Origin: Methylomarinum sp. Ch1-1
GTDB taxonomy: Bacteria > Pseudomonadota > Gammaproteobacteria > Methylococcales > Methylomonadaceae
Assembly (NCBI RefSeq): GCF_030717995.2
Contig: NZ_CP157743.1
Location: forward strand, 2,816,501-2,880,500
Length of the DNA: 64,000 bases
Reading direction: 5' to 3'
Made by a program: the position numbers and the translations under genes. Below are positions 35,817 through 46,119 of this stretch, piece after piece. How positions within the stretch are numbered: position 1 is the stretch's first letter; each line of letters starts with the position of its first letter. Below the pieces are notes generated by a model. That model did not search any database. It worked only from the letters and a program-made list of their open reading frames with translations, and had not been told where the DNA came from.

Positions 35817-36695
35817 CTAGCTGAGCATTTGTTGGATATGATCGATTTCGTCCCTGGCCTGATCCAGAATGTTGATGCTCTGGTCCGCATCGAGATGGCC
35901 GGCCGCCAGTTTTTTATAGGCGGGGAGCTGGTCCATTTTCGGCATTTTCTTGATATCGATCTTGCCGATATAGCTGTGTAGCTGGGATATCATCACGATA
36001 TCGGTATAGTCGGCTTCCGGGCCGCCATCGCGGTACCAGTCCTCCGAATGATTGATGACATCTTCAAAGTCGCTGGGGAAATCCCATTTGCGGATAATCT
36101 GTATGCCGATGTCATTTTTCAGCTCCTTGATGGTTTCGGCAAGATCCTTGGGATGGGTCAGGATATCGGCATTTTTATCCGCGTAAGCCAGAATTGGCAC
36201 GACACCGATATCGTGTATCAGGCCGGCCAGCATCGCCCGGTCGGGATCGAAGCCGGGCGTTTTATGGGCAAAAACCGCGCTGATCGCCGCGACATAGCTG
36301 CTGTGCGTCCATAAATCCTGCATCTTGCGCCGAATGATATGGGATTTGGCGGTGAAAACGGCTTTCATCGCAAATGCGGTAATGATGTTCTGAGACACTT
36401 TCAGGCCCAGACGCGTCAGGGCCTCGGGGCAACTTTCAATTTTCCTGCGGCCGCGATAAAGGGGGCTGTTGGAAATTTTGATCAGCCGTGCAGTGATGCT
36501 GGGGTCGATCTGTACGACTTTGGCGATTTTACTGTTATTCGCTTTTTTATCATTGATCGCCCGTCGAATCTTGAAGGATACATCTGGAATGGTCGGCAAT
36601 GCCAGTTTGTCGGACTGCATATATTTGTAGCAATCCAAATATAAACGGTTCTTGGCGAGATTGGCGGATTGTGGAGGGGTTACGGGGTCGGACAT
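35817..36695 (-). CDS. HDOD-domain signalling protein
   Basis: The 292-residue protein consists mainly of an HDOD domain (about 30-235): LPTIPDVSFKIRRAINDKKA, SNSPLYRGRRKIESCPEALT, TRLGLK and LIHDIGVVPILAYADKN. HDOD proteins act in signalling, often linked to chemotaxis or c-di-GMP, without a proven enzymatic activity. It ends one base before the fliK-like gene begins, so the two are co-transcribed, which would fit a motility or surface-regulation role. Confidence 0.88.
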   Translation of the reverse strand: MSDPVTPPQSANLAKNRLYLDCYKYMQSDKLALPTIPDVSFKIRRAINDKKANNSKIAKVVQIDPSITARLIKISNSPLYRGRRKIESCPEALTRLGLKVSQNIITAFAMKAVFTAKSHIIRRKMQDLWTHSSYVAAISAVFAHKTPGFDPDRAMLAGLIHDIGVVPILAYADKNADILTHPKDLAETIKELKNDIGIQIIRKWDFPSDFEDVINHSEDWYRDGGPEADYTDIVMISQLHSYIGKIDIKKMPKMDQLPAYKKLAAGHLDADQSINILDQARDEIDHIQQMLS

Positions 36696-36788
36696 AAAAA
36701 TTTTTGCTTTATTCGGACAAGCCAGTACAGTTTAGTTTAAAATTCATGCTCCGGTTGATCCAGATTCATTGAAAATTAATTATAAGCC

Positions 36789-37718
36789 ATGAACACAACA
36801 TCAGCAGATGTTATCACAACACTTAGCAGCATCAGGGACTATATTCGCTGGGGCGCCAGTCAGTTCGCCGCCAATCGGGTTTTTCTAGGACATGGCACGG
36901 TCACGGCGCTGGATGAGGCGGCGGCGATTGTATTGCATACACTGGATCAACCCTATAATCTGGCCGAGACTTATTTGGACACTATGTTGACGATGGAGGA
37001 AAGAGAGGCCGTCGTCGACCTGATTCGAAGAAGAATCCGCGAACGCAAACCGTCCGCCTATTTGACTCACGAGGCGATATTCGCCGGTTTGCCGTTTTAT
37101 GTCGACGAGCGGGTGCTGGTGCCGCGCTCTCCGCTCGCTGAACTGATAGAGGAACGTTTCGATCCCTGGATCGATGAGGAGCGTGTCTTCAATGTCCTTG
37201 ATCTGTGCACCGGCAGCGGCTGTATCGCCATCGCCTGCGCCTATGCTTTCCCGGAGGCGCAGATCGATGCGGTGGAATTGTCCGACGACGCCTGTGAGGT
37301 TGCCCGGATCAATATCGAAAAACATGATCTCGCCGATCAGGTCACGCTGCATCAATCGGATTTGTTTACGGCGTTGCCTCGGAAACCCTACGATATCATC
37401 GTCAGCAACCCGCCCTATGTCAGTGTTGAGGAATGGGAAGGGTTGCCGCCCGAGTTTCATGCCGAACCAGCAATGGGCTTCAAGGGAGGCGTTAGCGGAC
37501 TGGATCTGGTATTGCGCATACTGGTCGATGCAGGTCGTTATTTGACGGAGCACGGCATACTCGTGATCGAAGTGGGCAGCAGCTCAGAAACCTTACAGCA
37601 TTTATTCCCGGAAGTGCCTTTTTACTGGCTGGAATTCGAACGCGGCGGCGACGGCGTGTTTCTGTTAACGGCCGAACAGCTCAATCACTATCATTCTTTA
37701 TTTGCCAACGCTTTATAA
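36789..37718 (+). CDS. prmB: Ribosomal protein L3 N5-glutamine methyltransferase PrmB
   Basis: The 309-residue class I SAM methyltransferase has the family N-terminal helical domain ([20 protein letters not shown]), the SAM loop [20 protein letters not shown] (about 137-156) and the catalytic NPPYV motif (about 206-210). The opening 'DYIRWG..RF' segment and linkage to aroC are typical of PrmB rather than PrmC. It modifies a glutamine of L3. The next gene starts two bases after its stop. Confidence 0.92.
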   Translation: MNTTSADVITTLSSIRDYIRWGASQFAANRVFLGHGTVTALDEAAAIVLHTLDQPYNLAETYLDTMLTMEEREAVVDLIRRRIRERKPSAYLTHEAIFAGLPFYVDERVLVPRSPLAELIEERFDPWIDEERVFNVLDLCTGSGCIAIACAYAFPEAQIDAVELSDDACEVARINIEKHDLADQVTLHQSDLFTALPRKPYDIIVSNPPYVSVEEWEGLPPEFHAEPAMGFKGGVSGLDLVLRILVDAGRYLTEHGILVIEVGSSSETLQHLFPEVPFYWLEFERGGDGVFLLTAEQLNHYHSLFANAL

Positions 37719-37720
37719 CG

Positions 37721-38809
37721 ATGTCTGGAAACTCAATAGGAAAATTATTCACTGTCACTACATTCGGCGAAAGTCACGGTCCGGCCCTGGGCGGCATAGT
37801 CGACGGATGTCCCCCCGGCATGGAGTTGTCTGAAGACGATTTGCAGATCGACCTGGACAGAAGAAAGCCGGGTACGTCGCGGCATACCACGCAACGGCGC
37901 GAGGCCGACCAGGTGAAAATTCTATCCGGAGTTTTCGAAGGAAAAACCACCGGCACGCCAATCGGCTTGCTGATCGAAAATACCGATCAGCGTTCCAAGG
38001 ATTACAGCAAAATCGCCGATACCTTTCGTCCAGGTCATGCCGATTACAGCTATCAGCATAAATACGGTTTCCGCGACTATCGCGGCGGCGGTCGCTCCTC
38101 GGCGCGGGAAACGGCGATTCGGGTGGCGGCCGGCGCGATCGCGAAAAAATACCTGAAACAGCAGTTCAATGTTGAAATTCGCGGGTATTTATCACAATTA
38201 GGGCCAATCAAGATCGAAAAAATCGATTGGGATGTCATCGATAGCAATCCTTTCTTCTGCCCCGATGCCGATAAGGTGGCTGAACTGGAAGCCTATATGG
38301 ATGCATTGCGTAAGGAAGGGGAGTCGATCGGCGCTCAGGTCGATGTCGTCGCCCGCAATGTGCCGCCCGGTTTAGGGGAGCCGGTGTTTGACCGCCTCGA
38401 TGCCGAATTGGCTCATTCCTTGATGAGCATCAATGCGGTCAAAGGCGTCGAAATCGGCGACGGCTTCGCCTGTGTCGACAGCAAGGGCACCGCCTTTCGT
38501 GACGAAATCACCCCGGAAGGGTTTTTAAGCAATCATGCCGGCGGCGTGCTCGGCGGCATTTCGACGGGCCAGGACGTCGTTGCCAGAATCGCCTTGAAAC
38601 CGACCTCCAGCCTGCGTCTTCCCGGCAAAAGCATTAACCGGCACGGCGAGAGCATCGAGGTAGTCACCCATGGACGCCATGACCCCTGTGTCGGCATCAG
38701 GGCGACGCCGATCGCCGAGGCGATGATGGCGATCACGCTGATGGACCATCTGCTGCGGCACCGGGCGCAGAATATCGACGTCGATGCCGGCTTGCCGGTT
38801 TTGCGTTAA
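37721..38809 (+). CDS. aroC: Chorismate synthase
   Basis: The 362-residue FMN-dependent enzyme converts EPSP to chorismate, the branch point to aromatic amino acids and folate. All three signatures are present: [18 protein letters not shown] near the start, [20 protein letters not shown] around 123-142, and [18 protein letters not shown] near 323-340. Length is standard. It is directly downstream of prmB, an arrangement frequent in gammaproteobacteria. Confidence 0.97.
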   Translation: MSGNSIGKLFTVTTFGESHGPALGGIVDGCPPGMELSEDDLQIDLDRRKPGTSRHTTQRREADQVKILSGVFEGKTTGTPIGLLIENTDQRSKDYSKIADTFRPGHADYSYQHKYGFRDYRGGGRSSARETAIRVAAGAIAKKYLKQQFNVEIRGYLSQLGPIKIEKIDWDVIDSNPFFCPDADKVAELEAYMDALRKEGESIGAQVDVVARNVPPGLGEPVFDRLDAELAHSLMSINAVKGVEIGDGFACVDSKGTAFRDEITPEGFLSNHAGGVLGGISTGQDVVARIALKPTSSLRLPGKSINRHGESIEVVTHGRHDPCVGIRATPIAEAMMAITLMDHLLRHRAQNIDVDAGLPVLR

Positions 38810-38870
38810 CAGGGCAGGTGGTATAGACATCCTTTTCGGTTTGGATAGGATGTCTACAGCGCTTAAAATT

Positions 38871-38970
38871 ATTGTCTTTAATCAGCGTGGTTTTAGTGGT
38901 TTTATAAGAGGGAGTCGATTATTGATTTATCGGGCTGTCTGCAACAGGACGTTGCAGTCAGAGCTTACAT
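38871..38970. repeat. Half copy of the IS66-type MITE
   Basis: The segment containing TTATAAGAGGGAGTCGATTA and GGGCTGTCTGCAACAGGACG is the reverse complement of the right half of MITE copies A and B, ending where they have GAGCTTACATG. The other half is missing. It lies in the gap after aroC. Confidence 0.7.
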
Positions 38971-39137
38971 GTCATTTTCGTCTGACGAATTGTCTGCTTT
39001 AGCAATCGCATGAATTCTTAGGTATTTTGGTCGAGTAGATCGGTATTTTTTAATGTCTTTACCCGCCATTAGAATAATGGTGCTGTACTAGCGGCTAAAC
39101 AGTGACTTCCCCTATCAAACAGCATGAATCGGTCTGC

Positions 39138-40292
39138 ATGACATTGCCATATTGGCGACTCTCCGCTTTTTATTTTTGTTATTTCGCGACGCTGGGCGGC
39201 TTTTTACCGTACTGGAGTCTGTACCTGAAAAACACCGGGTTTTCGGCGCTCGAAATCGGCGAACTGTCGGCTTTAATGGTCGCGACCAAGATCATTGCGC
39301 CGAATTTATGGGGCTGGATCGCCGATCATACCGGTAAAAGCCTCAGGGTTATCCGTATCGCGTCGTTCTTCGGTGCGTTGTTTTTTTCCGGCTTCCTGTT
39401 CGCCGAAGGCTATCTCCACTATGCGGTGATCACGGTCTGCTTCAGTTTTTTCTGGAATGCAGCGCTGCCGCAATTCGAGGCCGCCACCTTGTTTCATCTG
39501 AAGCAGGAATCGCACCGCTATAGCCAGATCAGGCTGTGGGGGTCGGTGGGCTTCATCGCCTCGGTACTGGGCATAGGCAGCTTGTTGGAATTATTTGACA
39601 TCGCTTATCTGCCTTGGCTGATCATCGTGTTGCTGAGCCTGATCTGGTTGGTTGCCATGATTACGCCGGAAGCGCGGGCCAGTCATTCCCAGCAGGATGG
39701 CCTCGGTCTGTGGCATATCCTGATGAAACCGGAAGTATTGGCTTTCTTCGTGGTTTACATGTTGTTGCAATTGGCCCACGGCCCTTATTATGTTTTTTAC
39801 TCCATTTATCTGAATCAATACGCTTATTCGGCGACAATGATCGGCCTGCTCTGGGCTCTGGGGGTCTGCGCGGAAATCATCCTGTTCATCTTCATGAAAA
39901 GGCTGCTGTCGAAGATCAGCTTGCGGACTATCTTACTGTTCAGTATTTTTCTCAGCATCGTCCGCTGGTGGATGATAGCCCATTTTCCGGAGTCGCTAAT
40001 GCTGATGGTCGCAGCCCAGTTGCTGCATGCCGCCACCTTCGGCTCGTCGCATGTTGCGGCGATACATCTGGTGCATCATTATTTCGGCAGCCGACACCAA
40101 GGCAAAGGCCAGGCTTTATACAGCAGCATGAGCTTCGGCTTGGGGGGCATGCTGGGGAGTCTCTACAGCGGCTATCTTTGGGATTCTTTCGGCGCCACCT
40201 TTGTCTATTCGATGGCGGCCGCTTCCTGTTGCCTGGCTTTCTTGATCGCCTTCTTCTGGGTCGGGCGAGAAAAACAAACGCTAATGCGTTAA
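39138..40292 (+). CDS. MFS transporter (HcaT/PPP-like family)
   Basis: The 384-residue 12-helix transporter begins PYWRLSAFYFCYFATLGGFL, a start typical of the 3-phenylpropionate/nucleoside-type MFS group, with PYWSLYLKNTGFSALEIGEL and RLWGSVGFIASVLGIGSLLE further on. Function in substrate uptake is likely but the ligand is unknown. GTG 39102 would add 12 residues; I prefer the ATG because family members start there. Confidence 0.8.
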   Translation: MTLPYWRLSAFYFCYFATLGGFLPYWSLYLKNTGFSALEIGELSALMVATKIIAPNLWGWIADHTGKSLRVIRIASFFGALFFSGFLFAEGYLHYAVITVCFSFFWNAALPQFEAATLFHLKQESHRYSQIRLWGSVGFIASVLGIGSLLELFDIAYLPWLIIVLLSLIWLVAMITPEARASHSQQDGLGLWHILMKPEVLAFFVVYMLLQLAHGPYYVFYSIYLNQYAYSATMIGLLWALGVCAEIILFIFMKRLLSKISLRTILLFSIFLSIVRWWMIAHFPESLMLMVAAQLLHAATFGSSHVAAIHLVHHYFGSRHQGKGQALYSSMSFGLGGMLGSLYSGYLWDSFGATFVYSMAAASCCLAFLIAFFWVGREKQTLMR

Positions 40293-40388
40293 AATGGCCG
40301 CCGTTTTGATGTATAAATGCGCACGACGAAGTTGCTCTCAGCTGTCGTGTATGACTCTATATCTGGTTGTTAACAAAGGAATAAATAC

Positions 40389-41003
40389 GTGTTTGAATTG
40401 ATTAAAAATGGCGGCTGGATGATGTTGCCGATTATTCTGTGCTCGATCGGTGCAATGGGTATTATTGGCGAGCGCTTCTGGTCATTGCAACGCAAGAAAA
40501 TCTTGCCGGCGGAGCTGGTTCCAAGCATATGGCAATTGCATCGGGATAATAAGCTCGACGATGTGACGTTGCGCCGAATCAAGGTTAGTTCGCCGCTGGG
40601 AGCGGTGTTGTCGGCTGGACTCGCCAACAGTGAACACGGCCGGGAAATGATGAAGATCAGTATCGAGGAGGCCGGGCGACAAGTGGTGCATGATTTGGAG
40701 CGTTATCTCAATTCACTGGGCACCATCGCTTCAATTACGCCGTTACTGGGCTTGCTGGGGACCGTCATCGGCATGATCAAGGTTTTTTCCGCGATCATGG
40801 TGCACGGGGTCGGCGATCCGGGCGTGTTGGCCGGCGGCATTTCCGAGGCATTGATTACCACCGCGGCCGGATTGACCGTCGCGATTCCCAGCTTGATCTT
40901 TCATCGCTATTTTGAACGTTTGGTTGATGAGTATGTGGTCAAGATGGAAGAGGAGTCTTTGCATCTGATTGACGTCATGCATGGTGACAGAGAGGAAGCC
41001 TGA
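40389..41003 (+). CDS. exbB: ExbB/TolQ-family proton channel subunit
   Basis: The 204-residue protein has three membrane helices (about 8-28, 110-132, 150-172) with the conserved LGTIASITPLLGLLGTVIGM and GGISEALITTAAGLTVAIPS typical of MotA/TolQ/ExbB. Together with ExbD it converts proton flow into mechanical energy for TonB-type transport. It overlaps exbD by one base. The exbB-exbD-lpxK-Trm112-kdsB order is common in gammaproteobacteria. Confidence 0.92.
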   Translation: MFELIKNGGWMMLPIILCSIGAMGIIGERFWSLQRKKILPAELVPSIWQLHRDNKLDDVTLRRIKVSSPLGAVLSAGLANSEHGREMMKISIEEAGRQVVHDLERYLNSLGTIASITPLLGLLGTVIGMIKVFSAIMVHGVGDPGVLAGGISEALITTAAGLTVAIPSLIFHRYFERLVDEYVVKMEEESLHLIDVMHGDREEA

Positions 41004-41440
41004 TGGATTTTCATCGCCGAAAAAGACCGCCGCTGGAGATCTCGATCACGCCGATGATCGATGTGGTGTTTTTGTTATTGATTTTTTTCATGGTCACGAC
41101 GACCTTCAATCGGCAAACCGAGTTGAAAGTGAACTTGCCGGAAGCGCACGGCGTAGAGAGCGATAGCAAAGAAAAGATCATCACGTTGATGATCGATGAG
41201 GACGGCACCTATTTTTTGTCCGGCGACGATGGCAAATTTCATCAGTTGATCAATCAAAAATTGTCGACATTGAAAAGAGCGTTGAGTCAGGCGGCCGGCA
41301 ATTCCAGACGGATCCCCTTCGTCATTAGCGCCGACGGCAAGACGCCGCATCAGGCCGTCGTTAGCGCTCTGGATATCGCCAGTCAGCTGGGGTTCAAGCG
41401 CATTACCTTCGCTACCAAAAGCGTGCCGACGACGCCATGA
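41003..41440 (+). CDS. exbD: ExbD/TolR-family biopolymer transport protein
   Basis: The 145-residue protein has one membrane helix (about 20-38, MIDVVFLLLIFFMVTTTF) with the essential aspartate in ITPMIDVVF, then a periplasmic domain. It partners ExbB in the proton-driven complex. The stop overlaps the lpxK start by four bases. Confidence 0.92.
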   Translation: MDFHRRKRPPLEISITPMIDVVFLLLIFFMVTTTFNRQTELKVNLPEAHGVESDSKEKIITLMIDEDGTYFLSGDDGKFHQLINQKLSTLKRALSQAAGNSRRIPFVISADGKTPHQAVVSALDIASQLGFKRITFATKSVPTTP

Positions 41441-42435
41441 AAAAAACCTTGGCTCGATGGTGGCAGGATGTATGGTATGGAGAGAGGTATTTCTCTATCT
41501 GGATCGCGCCTTTGTCGATGATTTATCTGGACATCATCCGTTTACGTCGTTTTTTATATCGTAAGGGCTTGCTTAAGTCGACAAAACTGCCGGTTCCTGT
41601 CATCATCGTCGGCAATATCAGCGTCGGCGGCACCGGCAAGACGCCGCTGGTAATCTGGCTGGCCAAGCTGTTGAAACAAAAAGGTTATCGTCCCGGGATA
41701 ATCAGCCGTGGGTATGGCGGCGCAGCGAAGAACGAACCGGTTATCGTGGAGGCGGACAGCCAACCTGGCATCGTCGGCGATGAGCCCTTGGTGATCGTTA
41801 AACACAGCGACTGCCCGATGGCCGTTTGCCGCAACCGGGTTGCGGCGGCCCAACTGCTAACCGGGCTGCATCAATGTAATATCATTATTTCCGATGACGG
41901 CCTGCAACATTATGCTTTAGAACGGGATATCGAAATCACGGTGATCGATGGCGAACGCCGTTTTGGCAACGGCTATTGCCTGCCGGCTGGACCGCTCAGA
42001 GAACCGCTGGAACGTCTACGCGAAGTCGACTTGGTGATCGTCAATGGCGTCGCCGTGGAGGAAGGGGAGTATTCGATGCATTTTGTCGGCGCCGAGGCGG
42101 TTTGTCTGAAAACCGGTGAATCCGTGCCGCTGCGGGAATTTTGCGGCCAAGGACTACATGCCTTGGCCGGCATCGGCAATCCGAACCGTTTTTTTAACTT
42201 ACTCGACCAGGCCGGTCTGAGTTTTGAGGGGCGGGCGTTTCCCGATCATCATCAGTTTACCGCCGCCGATATTGAATTTGATGATGATAGACCAGTGCTG
42301 ATGACCGAAAAAGATGCAGTCAAATGCCTGAAATTTGCCGGTGAAAAACATTGGTATGTTCCGATCGATGCTGAACCGCAAGCGGAGTTCAGCGAGCAAT
42401 TATTAACTTTATTGAAAGAAAAAAAACATGGATAA
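41437..42435 (+). CDS. lpxK: Tetraacyldisaccharide 4'-kinase LpxK
   Basis: The 332-residue inner-membrane-associated kinase phosphorylates the lipid A disaccharide. The N-terminal amphipathic segment is followed by the P-loop-like [20 protein letters not shown] (about 60-80), then ISRGYGG and [15 protein letters not shown]. Length and motifs are normal. It is translationally coupled to exbD upstream and overlaps the Trm112-like gene downstream. Confidence 0.95.
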   Translation: MKKTLARWWQDVWYGERYFSIWIAPLSMIYLDIIRLRRFLYRKGLLKSTKLPVPVIIVGNISVGGTGKTPLVIWLAKLLKQKGYRPGIISRGYGGAAKNEPVIVEADSQPGIVGDEPLVIVKHSDCPMAVCRNRVAAAQLLTGLHQCNIIISDDGLQHYALERDIEITVIDGERRFGNGYCLPAGPLREPLERLREVDLVIVNGVAVEEGEYSMHFVGAEAVCLKTGESVPLREFCGQGLHALAGIGNPNRFFNLLDQAGLSFEGRAFPDHHQFTAADIEFDDDRPVLMTEKDAVKCLKFAGEKHWYVPIDAEPQAEFSEQLLTLLKEKKHG

Positions 42436-42619
42436 AAAATTACTCGATATTCTGGCCTGTCCCATTTGTAAAAGCTCCTTGATCTATGACAACGCCAAAC
42501 AGGAATTAATCTGCAAGGCCGACCGCTTGGCCTTTCCGATACGCGACGACATTCCGGTGATGCTGGAGGATGAAGCGCGCGAATTATCCAATGAAGAAAT
42601 AGACGCATTAAAAAAATGA
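42428..42619 (+). CDS. Trm112-family (YcaR-like) zinc-ribbon protein
   Basis: This 63-residue protein begins [20 protein letters not shown], with a CPIC pair but only one further cysteine ([20 protein letters not shown]), as in many bacterial Trm112/YcaR proteins. Its position between lpxK and kdsB is conserved widely. The bacterial function is not settled; relatives activate methyltransferases. It overlaps both neighbours. Confidence 0.9.
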   Translation: MDKKLLDILACPICKSSLIYDNAKQELICKADRLAFPIRDDIPVMLEDEARELSNEEIDALKK

Positions 42620-43404
42620 AGAAGACGGCATTCAAGGTCGTGATTCCGGCCCGCTTCGGTTCCACCCGTTTGCCCGGCAAACCCTTGCTCGATATTGCCG
42701 GTAAGCCGATGATCGCCCATGTTTGCGCCCGCGCGCTGGAAGCTCAGGCAGAGCAGGTGGTGGTCGCTACCGATGATCGACGCATCTATAGTGCTGTCGA
42801 AACGCTGGGTCTGCAGGTCGTGATGACCGATCCCAACCATGCTTCCGGCAGTGAAAGAATCGCTGAGGTAGCGAGTGTTCTGAAATGGCGGGACGAGGAC
42901 ATCATCGTCAATCTGCAAGGCGACGAACCGCTGATACCGCCGGACTATATTAACGAGGTGGCCGATGCCTTGGCCGGTCAAGAACTGGCCGGCATGGCTA
43001 CATTGGCGGCGCGGATTGATGATCAGGCCGAAATCTTTAACCCGAATGCCGTCAAGGTGGTGTTGGACAAGGACGGTTACGCGCTTTATTTCAGCAGGGC
43101 GCCTATTCCGTGGGAACGAGGCGCCTTTCCGGAGCGCGCCGACTTGAGCAATGAGGCACAGCCTTTTTTAAGACATATCGGCATGTACGCCTATACCGTC
43201 GAGTTTTTAACGCGTTATTGCGACTGGCCGGCGTCTCCGTTGGAGGCGGTCGAGTCGCTGGAACAGCTGCGGGTGTTGTGGCATGGGGGAAAAATACGCG
43301 TTAACACGGTCGCGCAAACGCCGCCGGCCGGCGTCGACACCGAGCAAGACTTACACCGCGTGGAACGGCTAATGACCGAAACCCACTTTCATGCCTATCC
43401 ATGA
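42616..43404 (+). CDS. kdsB: CMP-KDO synthetase KdsB
   Basis: The 262-residue cytidylyltransferase activates KDO for lipopolysaccharide core synthesis. The nucleotide-binding start [20 protein letters not shown] is followed by [25 protein letters not shown] and [12 protein letters not shown], all standard. It completes the exbB to kdsB operon, overlapping the Trm112 gene by four bases. Confidence 0.96.
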   Translation: MKKTAFKVVIPARFGSTRLPGKPLLDIAGKPMIAHVCARALEAQAEQVVVATDDRRIYSAVETLGLQVVMTDPNHASGSERIAEVASVLKWRDEDIIVNLQGDEPLIPPDYINEVADALAGQELAGMATLAARIDDQAEIFNPNAVKVVLDKDGYALYFSRAPIPWERGAFPERADLSNEAQPFLRHIGMYAYTVEFLTRYCDWPASPLEAVESLEQLRVLWHGGKIRVNTVAQTPPAGVDTEQDLHRVERLMTETHFHAYP

Positions 43405-43449
43405 CCTCAGGTCAATTCATCGAAATGCCAAGCAGTCCCGAATTGGCTG

Positions 43450-43478
43450 ATTGACAAGGGTATGTAAAAACACTACCT
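43450..43478 (+). promoter_or_regulatory. Candidate sigma-70 promoter of the aminotransferase gene
   Basis: TTGACA at 43450-43455, a 17-base spacer, then TACCTT at 43473-43478, about 45 bases before ATG 43524. The -35 box is perfect and the -10 box matches four of six. Confidence 0.5.
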
Positions 43479-43523
43479 TAAACAGTTTGCCAATTTTATA
43501 GTCATAACTTTTTAGAGTCGTTA

Positions 43524-44708
43524 ATGGAAGAATTTCATCGAATCAGTCGTCTCCCGCCTTATGTTTTTAATATCGTCAATGAATTAAAAGCCAAGGCCCG
43601 TTCCGAGGGTGAAGATATTATTGATTTTGGGATGGGGAATCCCGATCAACCGACGCCCAAGCATATCGTCGACAAAATGGTTGAGGCGACCGTTCGCTGC
43701 GACACTCACCGCTATTCCGTTTCGAAAGGCATACCCCGTTTACGCAAGGCCATTTGCAATTGGTACAAAAATCGGTTCGATGTCGATTTAAATCCGGAAA
43801 CCGAGGCGATCGTCACGATCGGTTCCAAAGAAGGACTGGCTCACCTGGCGTTGGCCACCTTGGGGCCGGGAGACATCGTGTTGGTGCCGAATCCTGCCTA
43901 TCCGATTCATCCCTATGGCGTCGTCATCGCCGGCGCCGATTTACGCCATGTGCCTCTGGTGCCCGGAGTGGACTTTTTTGAAGAGTTGGAAAGGGCTATC
44001 GAGGACTCCTGGCCGAAACCGAAGATGCTGATTCTGAATTTTCCCGGCAACCCGACCACGCAATGCATCGAATTGGATTTCTTCGAAAAGATCGTTGCTG
44101 TGGCCAAAGAGCATAATATCTGGGTGGTCCATGACATCGCCTATGCCGATATCGTGTTTGACGGCTATAAGGCGCCATCGATATTACAGGTCGAGGGGGC
44201 GAAAGACGTCGCGGTGGAATTTTTCTCGTTATCGAAAAGCTATAACATGCCCGGTTGGCGGGTTGGTTTCATGTGCGGAAACCCCCAGTTGGTGGCGGCC
44301 TTGACCCGGATCAAGTCGTATATGGATTACGGCACTTTTACGCCGATTCAGGTGGCCGCCATTACCGCGTTGGAAGGGCCGCAGGATTGCGTAAAGGAAA
44401 TCTGCGAGATGTACAAAAATCGCCGTGACGTACTATGCGACGGGCTGAATGCGATGGGCTGGCGGGTCGAAAAACCGAAGGCTACGATGTTTGTTTGGGC
44501 GCCGATTCCCGACGCCTACAAGGATATGGGGTCGGTTGAATTCAGCAAAAAAATGATTATCGATGCCAAAGTCGCGGTTTCGCCGGGCATCGGTTTCGGC
44601 CAGCACGGCGATAGTCATGTGCGCTTCAGCCTGATTGAGAATGAGCACAGAACTCGGCAGGCGTTGCGCGGCATTCGCAATATGCTGAAGAAAGACAACG
44701 TAGTATAA
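43524..44708 (+). CDS. alaC: Alanine-type aminotransferase (AlaC-like)
   Basis: The 394-residue PLP enzyme of fold type I has [20 protein letters not shown] near 38, [20 protein letters not shown] near 173, and the PLP lysine in [20 protein letters not shown] near 236. The pattern matches AlaC/YfdZ glutamate-pyruvate aminotransferases, although LL-diaminopimelate aminotransferase relatives are close. It is followed 94 bases later by hom and thrC, a frequent gammaproteobacterial arrangement that ties it to aspartate-family amino acids. Confidence 0.85.
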   Translation: MEEFHRISRLPPYVFNIVNELKAKARSEGEDIIDFGMGNPDQPTPKHIVDKMVEATVRCDTHRYSVSKGIPRLRKAICNWYKNRFDVDLNPETEAIVTIGSKEGLAHLALATLGPGDIVLVPNPAYPIHPYGVVIAGADLRHVPLVPGVDFFEELERAIEDSWPKPKMLILNFPGNPTTQCIELDFFEKIVAVAKEHNIWVVHDIAYADIVFDGYKAPSILQVEGAKDVAVEFFSLSKSYNMPGWRVGFMCGNPQLVAALTRIKSYMDYGTFTPIQVAAITALEGPQDCVKEICEMYKNRRDVLCDGLNAMGWRVEKPKATMFVWAPIPDAYKDMGSVEFSKKMIIDAKVAVSPGIGFGQHGDSHVRFSLIENEHRTRQALRGIRNMLKKDNVV

Positions 44709-44802
44709 TAGCCGGCTGTTGAGCTAATCGCATGCTTGGCGCCGCCTGAATTATTAGCGGCGCGCTTTGCAAAAAAGAGAATTTACAGTTTGGGAGTGAC
44801 AT

Positions 44803-46113
44803 TTGAAACCGGTAAAAATTGGTATATTGGGTTTAGGCACAGTCGGTGGCGGCACCGTCAATGTGTTGAAGCGGAACGCAAAAGAAATCGCCCGCAGGGC
44901 GGGACGGGAGATCATCGTGACCCGTGCTCTGGCGAGAAACCTGGACCGGGAACGCATTTGTGATACCGATGGCATTGCCTTGACCGCCGACCCGTTCGAC
45001 ATTATCAATGACCCGGAAATCGAGGTTGTGCTGGAATTGATCGGTGGCGAAACCCTGGCGAAGGACTTGGTGTTGCAGGCGATCGAAAAAGGCAAGCACG
45101 TGGTCACCGCCAACAAGGCCTTGATCGCGTTGCATGGCAACGAAATTTTTCGCAAGGCCAGCGAGAAGGGCGTAATGGTGTTGTTTGAGGCGGCGGTCGC
45201 CGGCGGCATTCCGATCATCAAGGCGATACGAGAAGGCTTGAGCGGCAACCAGATCGAGTGGCTGGCGGGCATCATCAACGGCACCGGCAACTTCATTTTG
45301 ACCGAAATGCGCGATAAAGGACGTGATTTCGGCGACGTCTTGGCCGAAGCGCAAGCCTTAGGCTACGCGGAAGCCAATCCTATTTTCGATGTTGAGGGCA
45401 TCGATGCCGCTCACAAGCTGACCATTTTGGCGTCTATCGCATTCGGCATTCCGCTGCAATTCGACAAGATTTTTACCGAAGGCATTAGCAAGATCACCCG
45501 TGAGGATGTCGAATACGCCGAACAGCTGGGCTATCGCATCAAACATCTGGGCATCGCCCGAAAAACCGAGAAGGGCATCGAATTGCGCGTGCATCCGACG
45601 TTGATTCCGGAACGCCGCTTGATCGCCAATGTCGATGGCGTGATGAACGCGGTGTTGGTCAAAGGGGATGCGGTCGGTCCAACGCTCTATTACGGCGCCG
45701 GCGCCGGCGCCGAGGCGACCGCTTCCGCAGTGGTCGCCGATGTCGTCGATGTCGTCCGTGCGCTGACCAGCGATCCTGAAAACAGGGTGCCGCATTTGGC
45801 CTTTCAGCCGGAGGCGATAGTCGATATTCCGGTGTTGTCGGACGAAGACTTCCGCACCGCCTATTATCTGCGCCTGACGGTGGAAGATAAACCCGGCGTG
45901 CTGGCCGATATTACCCATATTCTCGCCGATCATAATATCAGCATCGAGGCGATGATCCAGAAAGAACCTCACGAAGGCGAAGCGGTGCTGCCGATCATCA
46001 TGCTGACCCAGTTGACGCTGGAAAAAGAAATGAATGCCGCAATTAGCGAAATTGAAGCATTATCTACCGTCACCGGCAAAGTTTGCCGCATTCGTCTGGA
46101 ATCCTTGAAATAA
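44803..46113 (+). CDS. hom: Homoserine dehydrogenase
   Basis: The 436-residue enzyme reduces aspartate semialdehyde to homoserine. The nucleotide-binding motif GILGLGTVGGGTVNVLKRN is at 7-25, catalytic-region AGIINGTGNFILTEM near 155-169, and a C-terminal ACT domain (about 350-430, VEDKPGVLADITHILADHNI) would give feedback control by threonine. It starts with TTG 44803, supported by GGGAG seven bases upstream and by the family start. thrC follows six bases later. Confidence 0.95.
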   Translation: MKPVKIGILGLGTVGGGTVNVLKRNAKEIARRAGREIIVTRALARNLDRERICDTDGIALTADPFDIINDPEIEVVLELIGGETLAKDLVLQAIEKGKHVVTANKALIALHGNEIFRKASEKGVMVLFEAAVAGGIPIIKAIREGLSGNQIEWLAGIINGTGNFILTEMRDKGRDFGDVLAEAQALGYAEANPIFDVEGIDAAHKLTILASIAFGIPLQFDKIFTEGISKITREDVEYAEQLGYRIKHLGIARKTEKGIELRVHPTLIPERRLIANVDGVMNAVLVKGDAVGPTLYYGAGAGAEATASAVVADVVDVVRALTSDPENRVPHLAFQPEAIVDIPVLSDEDFRTAYYLRLTVEDKPGVLADITHILADHNISIEAMIQKEPHEGEAVLPIIMLTQLTLEKEMNAAISEIEALSTVTGKVCRIRLESLK

Positions 46114-46119
46114 ATAATT

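Noticed and set aside
44709-44802. Threonine leader attenuator before hom
   Set aside because: No short peptide rich in Thr/Ile codons and no terminator/antiterminator pair could be seen.
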